NCBI GenBank assembly: GCA_024305745.1
Contig: JAHRBS010000002.1
Location: 620,001-684,000, forward strand
DNA from: Polyporus tsugae
Taxonomy: Eukaryota; Basidiomycota; Agaricomycetes; Polyporales; Polyporaceae
Direction of reading: 5' to 3'
DNA: 64,000 nt
Numbering within the stretch: position 1 is the stretch's first letter; each line of letters starts with the position of its first letter. The position numbers and the translations under genes were made by a program. The notes under the pieces were generated by a model. It made no database searches. It had not been told where the DNA came from and was given only the letters and a program-made list of their open reading frames with translations. Below, piece after piece: positions 1 through 10,937 of this stretch.

Positions 1-853
1 GCAAAGCCGCTCTGCTCGGAGCGTTGAGTACGATCTGATCCGGAGGAGTGGTTGATCGCGGGCGCCATCGTGACCGATGGCGGCTCTGCAGTCATGCCTC
101 GTCATGCACCGCCAGCTCGGCTCGGTCGTCGGAGACATCACCATCAGCTGCTATATGAGACAGACTCTGACAGACTGCCCATATGGCCCTCATGTCCACA
201 ATCTCGCGCCCATGTGCTTGGCTCATATCGTGTCAATATTTTGACGACAGGAACGTGGCGTAAAGGCTCACTTTTTTGTCCAGCCTGAGCTGCAACCCTC
301 TGCAACCTCTGCCCACGGCGAGCAATAGCGAGTACATCCCCGCGAAAGTGTGCTTAAAGTGGACTTCATTGTTACGCCATGCATCTGGATGTTCCGTGCT
401 TACCTCCCGTGCGGTTGATCATTAACAGGACTGTCATGTGCTCCGTGAGCAACGCGGAAAGGTGTGGCGTTTCCATCCCACTTTTGATATCGGGAGCCTC
501 ACCCGATATGGCCCTTGTTTTAGAATGTCGTTATATCCGTGGCCAAATATTAATACCATCTGGGCGTTGCCTGTCGACGGAAGATCCATGCGTCCGGGAT
601 CCATGTGAACACCAGTGCACCGTCACGTTAGTCTTGCCAACCGAGGGACCTTACGACGCGCCCGTTCCTGCACCATGCGTTCTTGCACAGATCATGCCGC
701 TTGGCCACTGCACATGCCGTCTCCCTATCCACCAAGATAAATAGGCCAGAGGCCACCGCAACCTGTTCTCCAAGGATACCCCTCGGGTTACGTAGCGCTT
801 TCCAGCCGGTTTTTTTTTGGCTATTCATTCAGGCTTCAAGTTCAAAGCCGATA
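1..853. other. Upstream region of chitinase copy 1, no gene
   Basis: I see no coding gene here. From about position 481 onward this stretch can be aligned, with many differences, to the reverse complement of the region upstream of the second chitinase, ending near 14163. It is therefore duplicated promoter DNA and not a separate gene. Short open frames in it are not conserved between the two copies. Positions 1-480 show nothing I can name. Confidence 0.6.
737..744 (+). promoter_or_regulatory. TATA-like box of chitinase copy 1
   Basis: The octamer ATAAATAG lies 110 bp before the ATG at 854. The same octamer sits at the same distance before the second chitinase copy, although much of the sequence around it has diverged. 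That conservation supports a core promoter role. Confidence 0.55.
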
Positions 854-2717
854 ATGGTCTTCTCCTGGCGCGCACCCGTTCTCTCTGCCTTGTCCATCGG
901 CGCTCTTCACGCGTTTGGGTTCGACATCGCCAGGAGCGACAACGTACGTCCTAGCTTCATCTTTGTCCATGTCTTCCGCGATTGATTATTATCGATATTA
1001 GCTCGCGGTGTAAGCCGCATCAACGTGATACACTTGTATCTCGTCTCATGTCTACGCTGCAGATACTATGGACAAAACTCGTACGGTGCCACCCATCTCT
1101 CCGACCCCGCAAACTGGCAAAAGGACCTCTCGTATTACTGCCAGGTTGTCCACCATCATTTTCATTTTAGAGGTGTCTAGTTTCTGACGAGCCCCATTCC
1201 AGGACGACACCATCGATTTTATCCCCTTGGCATTCGTGAACGTCTTCAACGGTGCTGGCGGCCTTCCTTCCTTGAACATGGCCAACGTAAGTTGTTCAAC
1301 TACCCGCAGAATGCATGGCGATTCAACGAGGACCGTCACATGACAGACTTGCAACCCCTCGGACAATGCAGCCTTCCCAGGCACCGAACTGCCGAACTGC
1401 CAGTTCCTCGCTTCGCAAATCAAGGCTTGCCAGGCCAAGGGCAAGATCATCTCACTGTCCTTCGGTGGTGCGACCGGTGCAGCGAGCTTCGCTTCGGCCT
1501 CCGATGCCACCGCCTTCGGTGACACCATTTGGAACCTGTTCTTCGGCGGGTCGAGCAGCACTCGTCCCTTCGGCACCGCTGTTCTCGATGGGTATGTGAC
1601 TGCTCGCTGTTGCATGAAGCTGAGGCTACCCGCTGACGCATGCCCTCAGTGTGGACATTGACGTCGAGGGTGGTGGTACCACGTACTACGACTCGTTCAT
1701 CACCCGTCTCCGTACTCTTTCGAACGGTGCGGGCAGGAAGTTATACGTCACCGGTGCCCCGCAGTGCCCGTTCCCCGACGCTTACATGTCCACGTCAGTG
1801 TCCCCAAATATTTCCGACTAGTGCTTAGCCCCTAACCGTCGTGTTTTCCACAGGGTCTTGAACGCCGTCGCTTTCGACGCGGTCTTCGTCCAGTTCTACA
1901 ACAACGCGTGCGGCGTGCTCAACTACAACAACGTCAATGCCTGGGATTTCGGGTTATGGGACACCTGGGCCAAGACGGCTGCGCCGAACAAGAACGTGAA
2001 GGTCTACATTGGGGCGCTTGCGTCGTCCACGGCTGGCACCTCTGGCTACGTCGACTCCACGACGCTGATCAACATCGCACTGGAGACGCGTAGCAAGTAC
2101 TCGTCGTTCGGCGGCGTGATGCTCTGGGATGCCTCGCAGGCCTACAGTGCGTCATCATTCGGTCTTTTGGGTCGAGGACTGTCCGCTGATAGTTTTCACC
2201 CTGACGCGATAGTGAACGGCCGCTTCGACCAGGTGATCAAGAACGCGATTCGCCAGAGCGGCGGCAGCTCTCCTACCACCAGCCGCACGAGCACGACCAC
2301 GCACAAGACGACGACGACGCCCAAGTCGACGAGCACCACCAAGTCATCCACCAGGATGACGACCAGGAAGACCTCGAGCACCGCCAAGACCTCGAGCACA
2401 CACAAGACCTCGAGCACACACAAGACCTCGAGCACACACAAGACTACGACGAAGACGTCCACTTCTGCGACGTCGACGCCGACCGGGTCTTCGGGCTCCT
2501 GCCAGGGCGTCGCCGCTTGGGTCAACAGTGTCGCTGTGAGTCCACCGTCCACCACTGCTCCGCTGATCGCACGAAGCTGATAATTGACTGTCCCTCGCAG
2601 TATACCAGCGGCCAGAAGGTCACCTACAGCGGCCACCTCTGGACCGCCAAGTGGTGGAGCTACGGCAGCGTCCCTGGTGGCATCGGCGGCGACTGGGCCG
2701 ACAGCGGCAGCTGCTAG
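854..2717 (+). CDS. Secreted GH18 class III chitinase with CBM5, copy 1
   Basis: This endochitinase is predicted to hydrolyse beta-1,4 links in chitin outside the cell or in the wall. The spliced protein is 461 residues. It has a signal peptide of about 17-20 residues, a GH18 barrel, a Ser/Thr/Lys-rich linker (about 332-410) built from 6-residue repeats, and a C-terminal CBM5/12 module with the paired-Trp motif AKWW. The GH18 signature DGVDIDVE is complete, with catalytic acid Glu176. Exons: 854-943, 1002-1009, 1063-1144, 1203-1286, 1347-1591, 1650-1793, 1854-2146, 2213-2535 and 2601-2717. Exon 2 is only 8 nt and supplies the Leu-Ala-Val that the family has before the YYGQNS motif. Intron 7 (66 nt) has no in-frame stop. 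The gene is an inverted near-duplicate of 11943-13781. Confidence 0.92.
1002..1009 (+). other. 8-nt micro-exon of chitinase copy 1
   Basis: The bases CTCGCGGT lie between an ATTAG acceptor and a GTAAG donor. Exon 1 ends in phase 0 and exon 3 must start with one completing base, so exactly 8 nt modulo 3 are needed between them. Including them gives Asn-Leu-Ala-Val-Tyr-Tyr-Gly. The second copy keeps the same 8 bases and both splice sites, and the next base differs only synonymously (GTA or GTG for Val). Confidence 0.85.
2368..2439 (+). repeat. 18-bp tandem repeats in chitinase linker, copy 1
   Basis: Three perfect 18-bp units start at 2386, 2404 and 2422, and one diverged unit starts at 2368. 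They encode a six-residue Lys-Thr-Ser-Ser-Thr-His unit in the linker between the catalytic and chitin-binding modules. The other gene copy carries a different array with the same 18-bp period. Confidence 0.85.
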
Positions 2718-3377
2718 ATTCCGAAGAAGACTAGCACTGCCAATTTGACCGACTCTCGACCGGCGCGAAGTCCGCCGAACGCTTGCGCGATGCCCCGCCC
2801 GCCATCATCACATTAACTTATCTCTCTCGTTATCATCGTGACTGGTGTGGACGCGGGCAGCGCCCGCGCTTGGCGGCAGGTGCTGGTGCCATGTTGAACT
2901 TAGGTATATCATCCAGCCGGGGCACATCTCGCAGCTGTAAATTTAGCATCTCTCTCATCGATCCGGTTTCGTACGTCCCTCTGTAGCACACACTTGCCGT
3001 TCGTTCTTCTGTACACCAGTTGACTCTGAGTGACTCTCAATCATACATTCCTTTGCCTCCTGTCACTCAGCCTGGACCGATTACGCCTCGCCCACCCGAC
3101 GTGACCCAATAAGCGGGGGTAATAATGATATCTCTCCAGGCATCGTGACGGGGATGTGACCGCTCTCGCCGTCACTGGCGGCGGCCGCAGTGGTCAACTC
3201 TATTATGTCAGCACTTGGCGGCGGCGTTGAATACCGATTGCCCAAATGGGTCGTTAGGGAGATTGCCGAAATACGCAAATCCAGCCGATTGCTACTCTTC
3301 GACCCAGCCAAGACCCAGCTTCGACTACCACATTTTCCTTCCCCCCCCCTCGCACCTCCATCTATACCACTTTCACC
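2718..3377. other. Intergenic, chitinase to eIF3j
   Basis: This holds the presumed 3' UTR of chitinase copy 1 and the promoter and 5' UTR of the eIF3j gene, including a C-rich stretch just before its ATG. I see no gene. Confidence 0.6.
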
Positions 3378-4370
3378 ATGTCCGACTGGGGTATGATCAG
3401 TGCTGTTGTTTCTTGGCGTTGGTTAACTAACCAATGCAAGGAGAACAGAAGCGTCTGACGACGATGTGCCCAAGGCTGCGACCTCTGCCCCAGCCCCAAA
3501 GAAGCCAGTAAAGAGCAAATGGGAAGGCGAAGATGAGGAAGGTGACGGTCCTGTGGTACGTCCAGACGATGTTCTTACGAAAGTCCGACTGCCTCAATGC
3601 GTCGTATCAGAGCGATTGGGAAGCATCTTCGGAGGAGGAGGAAGAGAAACCGGTGTCCGCACCCGTCGCGCCACCAAAGAAGAAGGGGACGCTGAAGCAG
3701 AAGCTCGCGGAGAAGGAGGCCTTGAAGGCGCAGAAAGCTGTTGACGAAGAGGATGACTATGACGAGGACGCGGTGCTCGACCCCCGCGAGAAAGCACGGA
3801 GAGACAAGGAGAAGGAGCTCGCGTCAGATTTGAACAACGCCGCCGATCTCTTTGGGGCTACTGCACTCGGAGGTGCGTTTCCTGCTCCGTCGTGTGTGCA
3901 TTCTAGGGGTTGAGCGATGTCGGACGATCAGGCACGTCCTCCGGGGAGCTCGACTGGCTGATCTCAGCGCAGCCTCGGACGAAAGAGGACTTCGTCGAGT
4001 TCTCGGACAAGATCATCGAGTACATCGTTAAGCAACACCAGAGCAAGCCGATGTACGCCACCTTCCTCGAGCACCATGTCCGCGAGCTCGCGATGCCCCT
4101 GCGCGATGTCGAGATCCGCAAAGTGGCGAGCGGCCTCACCGCCCTCTCGAACGAAAAGCAGAAGGAGCAGCGCGAGAAGGCGTCGGGCAAGAAGAAGCCG
4201 AAGACAGTGGGTAAGCCGATGCTTGGAGCCGCGAAGCCGTCCAGCAAGTGTGTTGCTCCCTTCACCGCCGTTCCGCTGCGTGGTATGCTTACGGCTTGTT
4301 CTATTCCAGGATCGACACATCAGTGTACGAGGAGGCACTGGACGACTTCGGGCCAGATGATTTCATGTAG
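3378..4370 (+). CDS. HCR1: Translation initiation factor eIF3 subunit J
   Basis: The product is the loosely bound J subunit of eIF3, which acts on the 40S ribosome in start-site selection and ribosome recycling in the cytoplasm. The spliced protein is 252 residues. It starts MSDWEASDDD, has an acidic N-terminal half with a second Ser-Asp-Trp-Glu acidic patch, a Lys-rich helical segment (KKGTLKQKLAEKEALK), a conserved central helix (LDWLISAQPRTKEDFVEFSD) and an acidic tail ending DDFGPDDFM. These are hallmarks of the family. Exons: 3378-3390, 3449-3555, 3611-3872, 3932-4247 and 4310-4370. The first coding exon is only 13 nt. The length fits fungal eIF3j. Confidence 0.9.
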
Positions 4371-5038
4371 AGTATGTACCATTGGTGGGCGTCCCTGTGT
4401 GTTTCATACCCGTAGGTGGACGAATTGTAGCGTAGTGCATTGTTGTAGCACATCCATTTTCCTGCCCTCTGCCGTGCGCTGCCGTACTTTCATTTCAACG
4501 GAGGTTCGTGCGACTCGGAGACTAGGAAGCATTATTGACACCGCAGCACGTCCGCTTCCCCCACCTCACCGTCTCCCATGCGTTTCCTCTCACCCGACGG
4601 TCGGGAAATACGAGTAAGCGTCATTGACATCCATAACGGGTGCAATCCCGTCATCCTAGGCGTGGTGCACCCCCCGTCATTCGGGATTTGGCTGTTGAGA
4701 ACGAGGATCAGGAGGACCCAGCGTGGGCAGTCTCCTGCAGAGCGTCTTTTCGGGACCCTCGGTAGGACAGTTGTTTTGCATGTGGATAGACCTATGTATA
4801 CAAGTAGGAAGTAGCGAGGTGGTTAAGTGAAGTAGTTCAGAATCCTTACTTAGTAACGCCTTGTTGGTCATGCTTGCATAGATAGCAAGGTAAGCGCCAG
4901 GCTGCGGACCGAGTGGTCGGACGCGGACGGCGAGTGACGACAAGACCGGTCCTACTTTGTGCAGCCACGGCCCACCACCGTCGTCGTCCTCTATAAATCC
5001 TCACTCAGCTCGTGGACTATGCACACTGATCTCGCTCA
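4371..5038. other. Intergenic, eIF3j to ATG15
   Basis: This holds the 3' UTR of eIF3j and the promoter of the lipase gene, with a TATA-like box at 4991-4998. No gene is visible. Confidence 0.6.
4991..4998 (+). promoter_or_regulatory. TATA-like box of the ATG15 gene
   Basis: CTATAAAT lies 41 bp before the ATG at 5039. If it acts as the TATA box, the 5' leader is very short. Confidence 0.45.
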
Positions 5039-6644
5039 ATGCTCTTCTCGACGGTGACAAGCTGGATCACATCCTTCCTCGCCGTCTTCAGTTCTCCCCG
5101 GCATGCCTGTCCCCAGAAGTTAAACGCACAACCCAAGGCTACGGTACCAGCAGCCGCCCCACTGCACTTTGAACTACGCCATCTCCATGCCACATCCTCG
5201 GACGGCCGAGTAATCTTCCATGACGCGCGGAAATCCGGAATCGACGCGCTCGCGCTGGGCGGGGAGCCGACGAGCTATCCATTGCGAACACAACGCGTCA
5301 AGGCGCATCGGCCGGCCTCCATGGATGCCTTTCACAACGCGCGAGTACGCTCCATGCGCTTTCAGGAGAGCGCGCTCTTAGATTGGCACAAGATTGAAAT
5401 GGACGGACCGAACGTGGATGACAGGGAGACGTTGCTCCTCCTGGCGAAGATGACGAACAACGCGTATCTCTTGCCGGACGAACCGGGCTGGTACCCGTTG
5501 GGCGAATATTGGAACGCGGTGAGTAGCGCCTTTCAGACTCAAACTACTACTGTTTGGCTTGCGCATCGCCCATATCTCCACGTCGTCTCCACACCGATCT
5601 CTTGATGCTTATACAGTATAGTTGAGCGCCGTCTGACATCTGTGCTCAGAGCCTTCCATTTGGCTGGGAGCCCGACGAGGACGGCTTCCGCGGCCACGTC
5701 TTCGCGACACCCGATAACTCGACGGTGGTGCTCTCCATCAAGGGCACGTCCGCCGCATTCATCGGTGGAGGTGGCCCAACATCGAAGAACGACAAGATCA
5801 ACGACAACATGCTCTTCAGCTGCTGCTGCGCCCGTGTGGACTGGACATGGACGACGGTGTGCGGGTGTTATCGGGGAGGATGGAGGTGCGACCAGAATTG
5901 CTTAGAGGATGCAATGGTAGAAGACGGCCTATTCTATCCTGCAGGCATTGTGAGTAGCCACGTTTGGTTGACTAGATGCGTCATACGCTGACTCCTGCTC
6001 CCATCTTGCCCTTGCCAAAGAATCTATACAACAACCTCACATACCTATATCCCGATTCTAACATCTGGGTGACCGGTCATTCTCTGGGTGGTGCCCTAGC
6101 GTCGCTTCTGAGCGTCACATTCGGCGTACCAGCGGTCGGCATCGAGTCCCCAGGCGAGAGAATGGCCTCCGGTCGACTGCACCTTCCCTCCCCGGTACGC
6201 CCCAACCATATGCACCCCCTCACAATGTGTACGACGACTCATGCCATACGTCTTGCTAGCCCGAGGTACAGCCCATAACTCACCTCTACCACACCGCCGA
6301 TCCCATCGCAATGGGCAGCTGCAATGGCGTCCTATCATCCTGCTTTCTGGGAGGGTACGCGATGGAGAGCAGGTGCCATCTCGGCAAGTCGATCGTCTAC
6401 GACACCGTCACGAACCTCTCGTGGTCCGTTGACATCCGCACGCACACGATCGTGAACGTCGTCGAGAAGCTGCTCGCGGACCCGTGGCCGCCTGCGGTCG
6501 ATCAGGGGCGCGAGGTGCCCGAGGCGGTCATGGAGGAGGATTGCGTGGTGAGTGCTGCTAGTCGGCGAGAATGAGGACGAAGACACTGACGTCGCGCCCC
6601 AGGAGTGTTACAGCTGGGACTTTGGGGACTACCCATCAGATTAG
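5039..6644 (+). CDS. ATG15: Autophagy-related lipase ATG15
   Basis: This is a class 3 lipase that degrades the membrane of autophagic bodies inside the vacuole. The spliced protein is 427 residues. It has a hydrophobic N-terminus fitting the membrane anchor of the family. The nucleophile elbow GHSLGG carries Ser281. The family's ESPGERMASGRLHLP-like stretch follows, then a HTADPIAMGSCNG segment with the predicted acid of the triad, and a Cys-rich region. Exons: 5039-5518, 5650-5949, 6021-6194, 6260-6547 and 6603-6644, all in phase 0. The 3' end lies only 104 bp from the convergent F-box gene, so the transcripts probably overlap in their UTRs. Confidence 0.88.
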
Positions 6645-6748
6645 TTGCGCAACTCGCGCCGCTGCAGCTGATGGGTTTCTTGGGTATTGTATTGTATACG
6701 GGTTATATAGCAACTAGCGAATGGCTTGGTTGTTCTAGATGATAGATC

Positions 6749-8731
6749 CTACACTTTCTCTAATCTACCCGCAGCGACCTTCTGTGGAGCCGACCGTGCA
6801 GCGGTCTCTGTGAAAGGCCCCTCATTCAATGGGACTTTGACATAGATCGTCTCTTCCGACCTAGAAGTGACGAGGAACTGGTCAAGGACAGGGCTTAGTG
6901 ATGCAGCGCGCTGCTCTTCATTATTGTGCGCGTGTTTCAGCGGAATGCGTCCGCATTGTGCATGACTGTATGCTACGTTAGCTCAAGGTAGAACGAACCG
7001 ACAAGTAAGAACCTACAATGCTCGTCCTCATCGTATCCATGGTGCCGCAACAGCCACTCCCAGTCCTCGTTGCCGTAGTCATCGGCGGTCCTGAAGTACA
7101 CCTTGGGGTACGGCCAACGCGGGTAAAGTAGAGCGGGCCCAATAGGTGATTCTCGTCTCATCGGATGTATCTGCGCGCCGTAGCCAAATAACTCGATATT
7201 AGGAGGAGGATCTTGGAAGATGTTCTCCTGGAGTTCGAGCACGTCGTAGAAGTCTGGGACTATGTGCAGGTAGCGGAGCGACTTGTAAGTCGCGAACTGT
7301 CGATGACGGGCACCGGGGGGGATAGAAAGTGTAGTCAGCATTGGCAAAAGCCACGCGGAAGGCAGGCAACTGCGCGCATCCTCACCAAGTCTGTCCAGTG
7401 TTTCGCGGGAATTGGCGTCGAGGTGACGTCCGCCCAGACGAGCAGCGCGGTGAGGTTTCGGGGAAGGTACGCCTGCAGGTCCCGGATGTGGACCTCCTGG
7501 ATCTCCCTGACGCGGAAGCTCAGCCCGACTACGTGCAGCTCCGGCAGGGCGGGCATGATCTCGAGCAGCGGGAGGAGCACGGGGCAGACCCGGGCGTCGT
7601 TCGCGAGCCACCCGTGCGTGTCGACGCGCACCATGACGTCGAGCCGCCGCAGGCGTCGCTTCGGCCGCAGGAACTCTGCGAGCACGGCGACGTCGTCCCC
7701 GGTGTAGTCGATGCCCCAGAGCTTGAACGAGTCGAGATTTGGGAGGGCGCGTGGGTCCGCGGCAAGGACGGGGATGAGGTCCTGCTCGGCGTAGACGAGC
7801 GCGAAGGCGCGCAGGCGGGAGCAGTGCGCGAAGAGCGTGCCGAGCTCCTCGTAGGTCTCGAGGCAGATGAACTCGAGCTCTTTCAGGTGCGCGAAGCGTG
7901 ACAGCGAGGGCAGCTGCGCCCAGATATCGCCGGTGAGGCAGACCGAGCCGAGGGTGTCCGCATTGGCGTTGATGGCAGCGCGGATGACGGGGGATTCTTT
8001 TTCGTCAGGGACGAAGTCCTTGTCCATGATCGAGAACGACCTTATGCGGTTAAGCGATGGGAGGATCGTGTCTGAGCCCTCTGGGAGTTCCGGCCTGATC
8101 ATGAAGCGGTACACAGTGGTCGTTATGTTGCGATATAGAGGGGTGGGCGGAGGAGTGTACTTACGGAATACTGAATTCTTGGAGGGTGCTACTGGCAAAG
8201 CTGACAAGGGCCTGCAGAATCTCGATCGATATCACGGGGCTAGAGCCATGCCATACAAAAGCACGGAGATCGGGAAGAGCTTCCAGTGCGTCAGCTAGAA
8301 AGCCTACCAACAACGATGTAAGGACGTCCTGCGATCTCAGTCAGCCATTCTTAATATGAAAAGCGAGACTTACGTATGACAATTTGCATATCCTCGCCGG
8401 CATTAGCGAATGCACGCACGGAGAGTTTCTTAACCTTCTTCGCGAAGTCAGGGGTACGCATGATATGTCGCAAGACGTCGTAGGAGGCGTTAGCTTGCCG
8501 CTTCATGGCTGTCTTCTCTTCTGTTGCAAGGTCATCGTATTCGCTCTCGTATTCGAAGGGCCGCCAGAGTCCCAGGGAGATTGTAACATGAGAGAACACG
8601 TATGTCGTGGCGATGTCATGAAATGTCTTAGAGACGGAGAGACACGTTTTTTGATCGAGGGAGGGGAGCATGTAAATGATTGGATACCATAGCTCCGTGG
8701 GCAGGGATGCATGAGGACTTTCTGTGCCCAT
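6749..8731 (-). CDS. F-box protein with LRR-like repeats
   Basis: This is a probable substrate receptor of an SCF ubiquitin ligase. The protein begins with an F-box (SLPTELWYPIIYMLPSLDQK region, about residues 9-50). A leucine-rich body typical of the large Agaricomycete F-box families follows, with repeated HLKELEFICLE- and LPNLDSFKLWGI-like stretches. Exons from the 5' end: 8731-8374, 8303-8165, 8094-7386, 7296-7013 and 6965-6749, giving 568 residues. The last junction is uncertain. A GTTCTT donor at 7012 joined to the CAG acceptor before 6965 opens a frame of about 70 codons. The alternative GTAGGT donor at 7016 gives a protein ending at 6937 (504 residues). I prefer the first because the long frame is unlikely by chance. 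The target is unknown. Confidence 0.75.
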
Positions 8732-9192
8732 GTCGTCGAGCAGATGTAAGAAGGCGCAGACCTGAGACCTAGTCCTGGTCCTGGCGGAGAGAATGATAAC
8801 TTTTAAGTACCGTCGGGTTTATCGGAGATGTCTAGCGCCCATATTATCATGTCCACAGCACAACACGGTCCCACGATAACGAACGAGAACTTAAGGCACA
8901 AAGGTGCCCTCTGCAATCCTTCTTGAAGTTCTTCCAAATAAAGAAAGCAATCATGTGCGCGCTCAGTCTTTCAGAATATAAGAGCGTTGAACGGACCTTG
9001 GTACTGGGACGCTCCGTACACATTTCAGTATAATGAAAACAAAAGGGCGTACTAGAAAAGCAGCTCGCCCAGAATACGACTAATTACCGCTTTCAAGTTC
9101 GCACACGTAGAGTATGGCGCCAGTCTACATACAAGCCAACAGTAATAGAACTCTACGTGTCAGATACCCATCGCTCTGTTCTAAGACGTCGT
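8732..9192. other. Intergenic, F-box promoter and ANT1 3' side
   Basis: This is AT-richer sequence between the start of the F-box gene and the end of the carrier gene, both on the minus strand. No gene is visible. Confidence 0.6.
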
Positions 9193-10937
9193 CTACGGCT
9201 TTACGCCCTGAAGGCGATAGAAGACGGCCATGATGGCCAACGTGAAGTGCTCGAACTGGTCCTTGGACATGAACAGCAGCGCTTGCGTCAAAACCGCCTT
9301 GACCAATTGCGCACCCATCCCCTATAGAGAGGGCAAGGTGAGACGTTCGAATGATAGGAAGGTCCGACACTTGACAGAGAGCGCACCTGATACCAGCCAG
9401 CGAATCCCTTCCGGCGCCACACACGGGCAAGAACAGTGAGTGCGCCGACGTGGTGCCCGGCCTTATGATGGGGCTTGTTGTGCACGGGGGCAGGGAGATG
9501 CTCCTCTTCCGCATCCTCGACATCCGCAGAGCGTGCCTGAATGCGTACTTTCGCCATAATGTATGGATATGTGACCTTGGACACGCGCACGACCAATTGA
9601 TTAGCCCTAGCCGCGATAGACAAAAAAACGCACATACGATGGTAGCGAGCGCCTTGCTGACCGCCCCGACGGTGAACGCCATCCACGGACTGAGCTTCGC
9701 GTTCATGTTCGTCTCGCCCTTCGCGACGAGCAGCAGGCTCTTCACGCGCTCGAACATCCCGTATGTGATCGCAGGGTTCACCGTCAGGACGAGCCCCGGC
9801 CGCAGCCCGAGCCAGAGGCCCGTCACGCCCTCCTCCGCGATGATCTCGCGCGCGATCCCGAGGAACGAGTCGTCGTACGCCTCCTGCTTCTCCTCGCCCG
9901 CCTCAAGGTCGCCCTCCTTCGCCGTCTCCTTGCCCTTGCCCTTGCTCTTGCTCTTGGAACGGTCGAGCGGGCGGCCGACCTGCTGCCGAGTCGCGATGAC
10001 GGAGACGGGGATGGTGAAGATCTGCGCGAGCGCGCCGGCAACTGCGCCGAGCGCGAGCTCTGCCGCCGTGCTTAGTGGTGCGGCGGCGCCCCCTGCGGGT
10101 CGCTTTGACGCGAGGCGCTTCATGTAGGACGTGCGCACGATGGAGTAGAAGAAGAAGTATGCGTATTCTGTCGCGGGGGGAGTCAGAAAAAGGGAGCATA
10201 TAGTGAGCCAAGCAATGCACTTACGCATGGAGAAGGTATTGAGCATGGTAGCCACGAACCCCCGGTAGTAACCAAAAAGGCCGTCTTCCCGGAGTATCCT
10301 CTCGAGGACTGCGAGCACCGTCAGCTTGTCTCCTGATTCAGAGGTGCTCGCTTGTATGCGGGTCTTCACCCTAAAGGAAATGTCAGGATAGATTGGAATG
10401 CGCGAGTTGGCTGTACTCACGTGTCCAGTGGATATACGGCGCTGGGATATAATGCAGGCAGTCAGCTAGCTGTATCAAGTTCACATTGATCAGTACATGA
10501 AAAGTTTGACCAGTGACCGTCCCCATATCGGCCAAAACAACACATGGCGGCTTGAATTGTGGCGACTTGCAACTCTCTTCCACCGAACAGCCAATCTCAG
10601 AAATCGGAGGTACGCATTGGCACATTCCAGGCCAATGTTGCATGGTTCATGTTCACGTCGTTTCAAAAGATAAAGAGGAGGGCTGGGCGAGTTCCAAACG
10701 AATCGGCGAGGTCAATGGGATGGCGGTGTGGTTATTCGGGACCAGGGCATCCTATTCAACTGCAACGCGGGTTCATATAACCGTCTCCGCCTCAGCCCCA
10801 TTCGTCCGGCCTCTTTCCAGGGCCCCCGCCGCGACCTGAGCTTGAATCGAACGGAACACTCACGCATTACTGAAGCATGCCCCCAACGCTCCGGCCAATG
10901 CGGACCCAAACGACGTGAGTTGCGCGGGCTTGGACAT
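9193..10937 (-). CDS. ANT1: Peroxisomal adenine nucleotide carrier (ANT1/PMP47 type)
   Basis: This is a mitochondrial-carrier-family protein, probably in the peroxisomal membrane. There it would exchange ATP for AMP to support fatty-acid activation. The spliced protein is 362 residues with three carrier repeats: VYPLDTVKTR in repeat 1, an IPVSVIATRQQ stretch in repeat 2, and TYPYIMAKVR in repeat 3. The ATRQQ form and the GLRPGL..NPAITY stretch match yeast Ant1 better than the mitochondrial ADP/ATP carrier. A charged Ser/Lys/Glu-rich insert follows repeat 2's signature. Exons from the 5' end: 10937-10864, 10441-10421, 10370-10225, 10167-9638, 9575-9387 and 9321-9193. Exon 2 is only 21 nt and encodes the first signature. 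Intron 1 is unusually long at 422 nt. Location is inferred from family only. Confidence 0.82.

Larger units (their letters stand above)
481..2717 (+). repeat. Left arm of a 2.2 kb inverted duplication
   Basis: This arm holds a promoter region and a complete chitinase gene. Its reverse complement is repeated at 11943-14163, about 9.2 kb away. Similarity is uneven. It is patchy upstream of the ATG, near-identical from the end of exon 1 through exon 7 with introns included, and weak again in the linker, intron 8 and last exon. Confidence 0.9.

Noticed and set aside
379..744. A 121-codon frame upstream of chitinase copy 1
   Set aside because: The matching region near copy 2 aligns but has a different, broken frame, so it is duplicated promoter DNA and not a gene.
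2196..2636. A 146-codon minus-strand frame across the chitinase linker
   Set aside because: It is the antisense shadow of the low-complexity repeat encoding the Ser/Thr/Lys linker.
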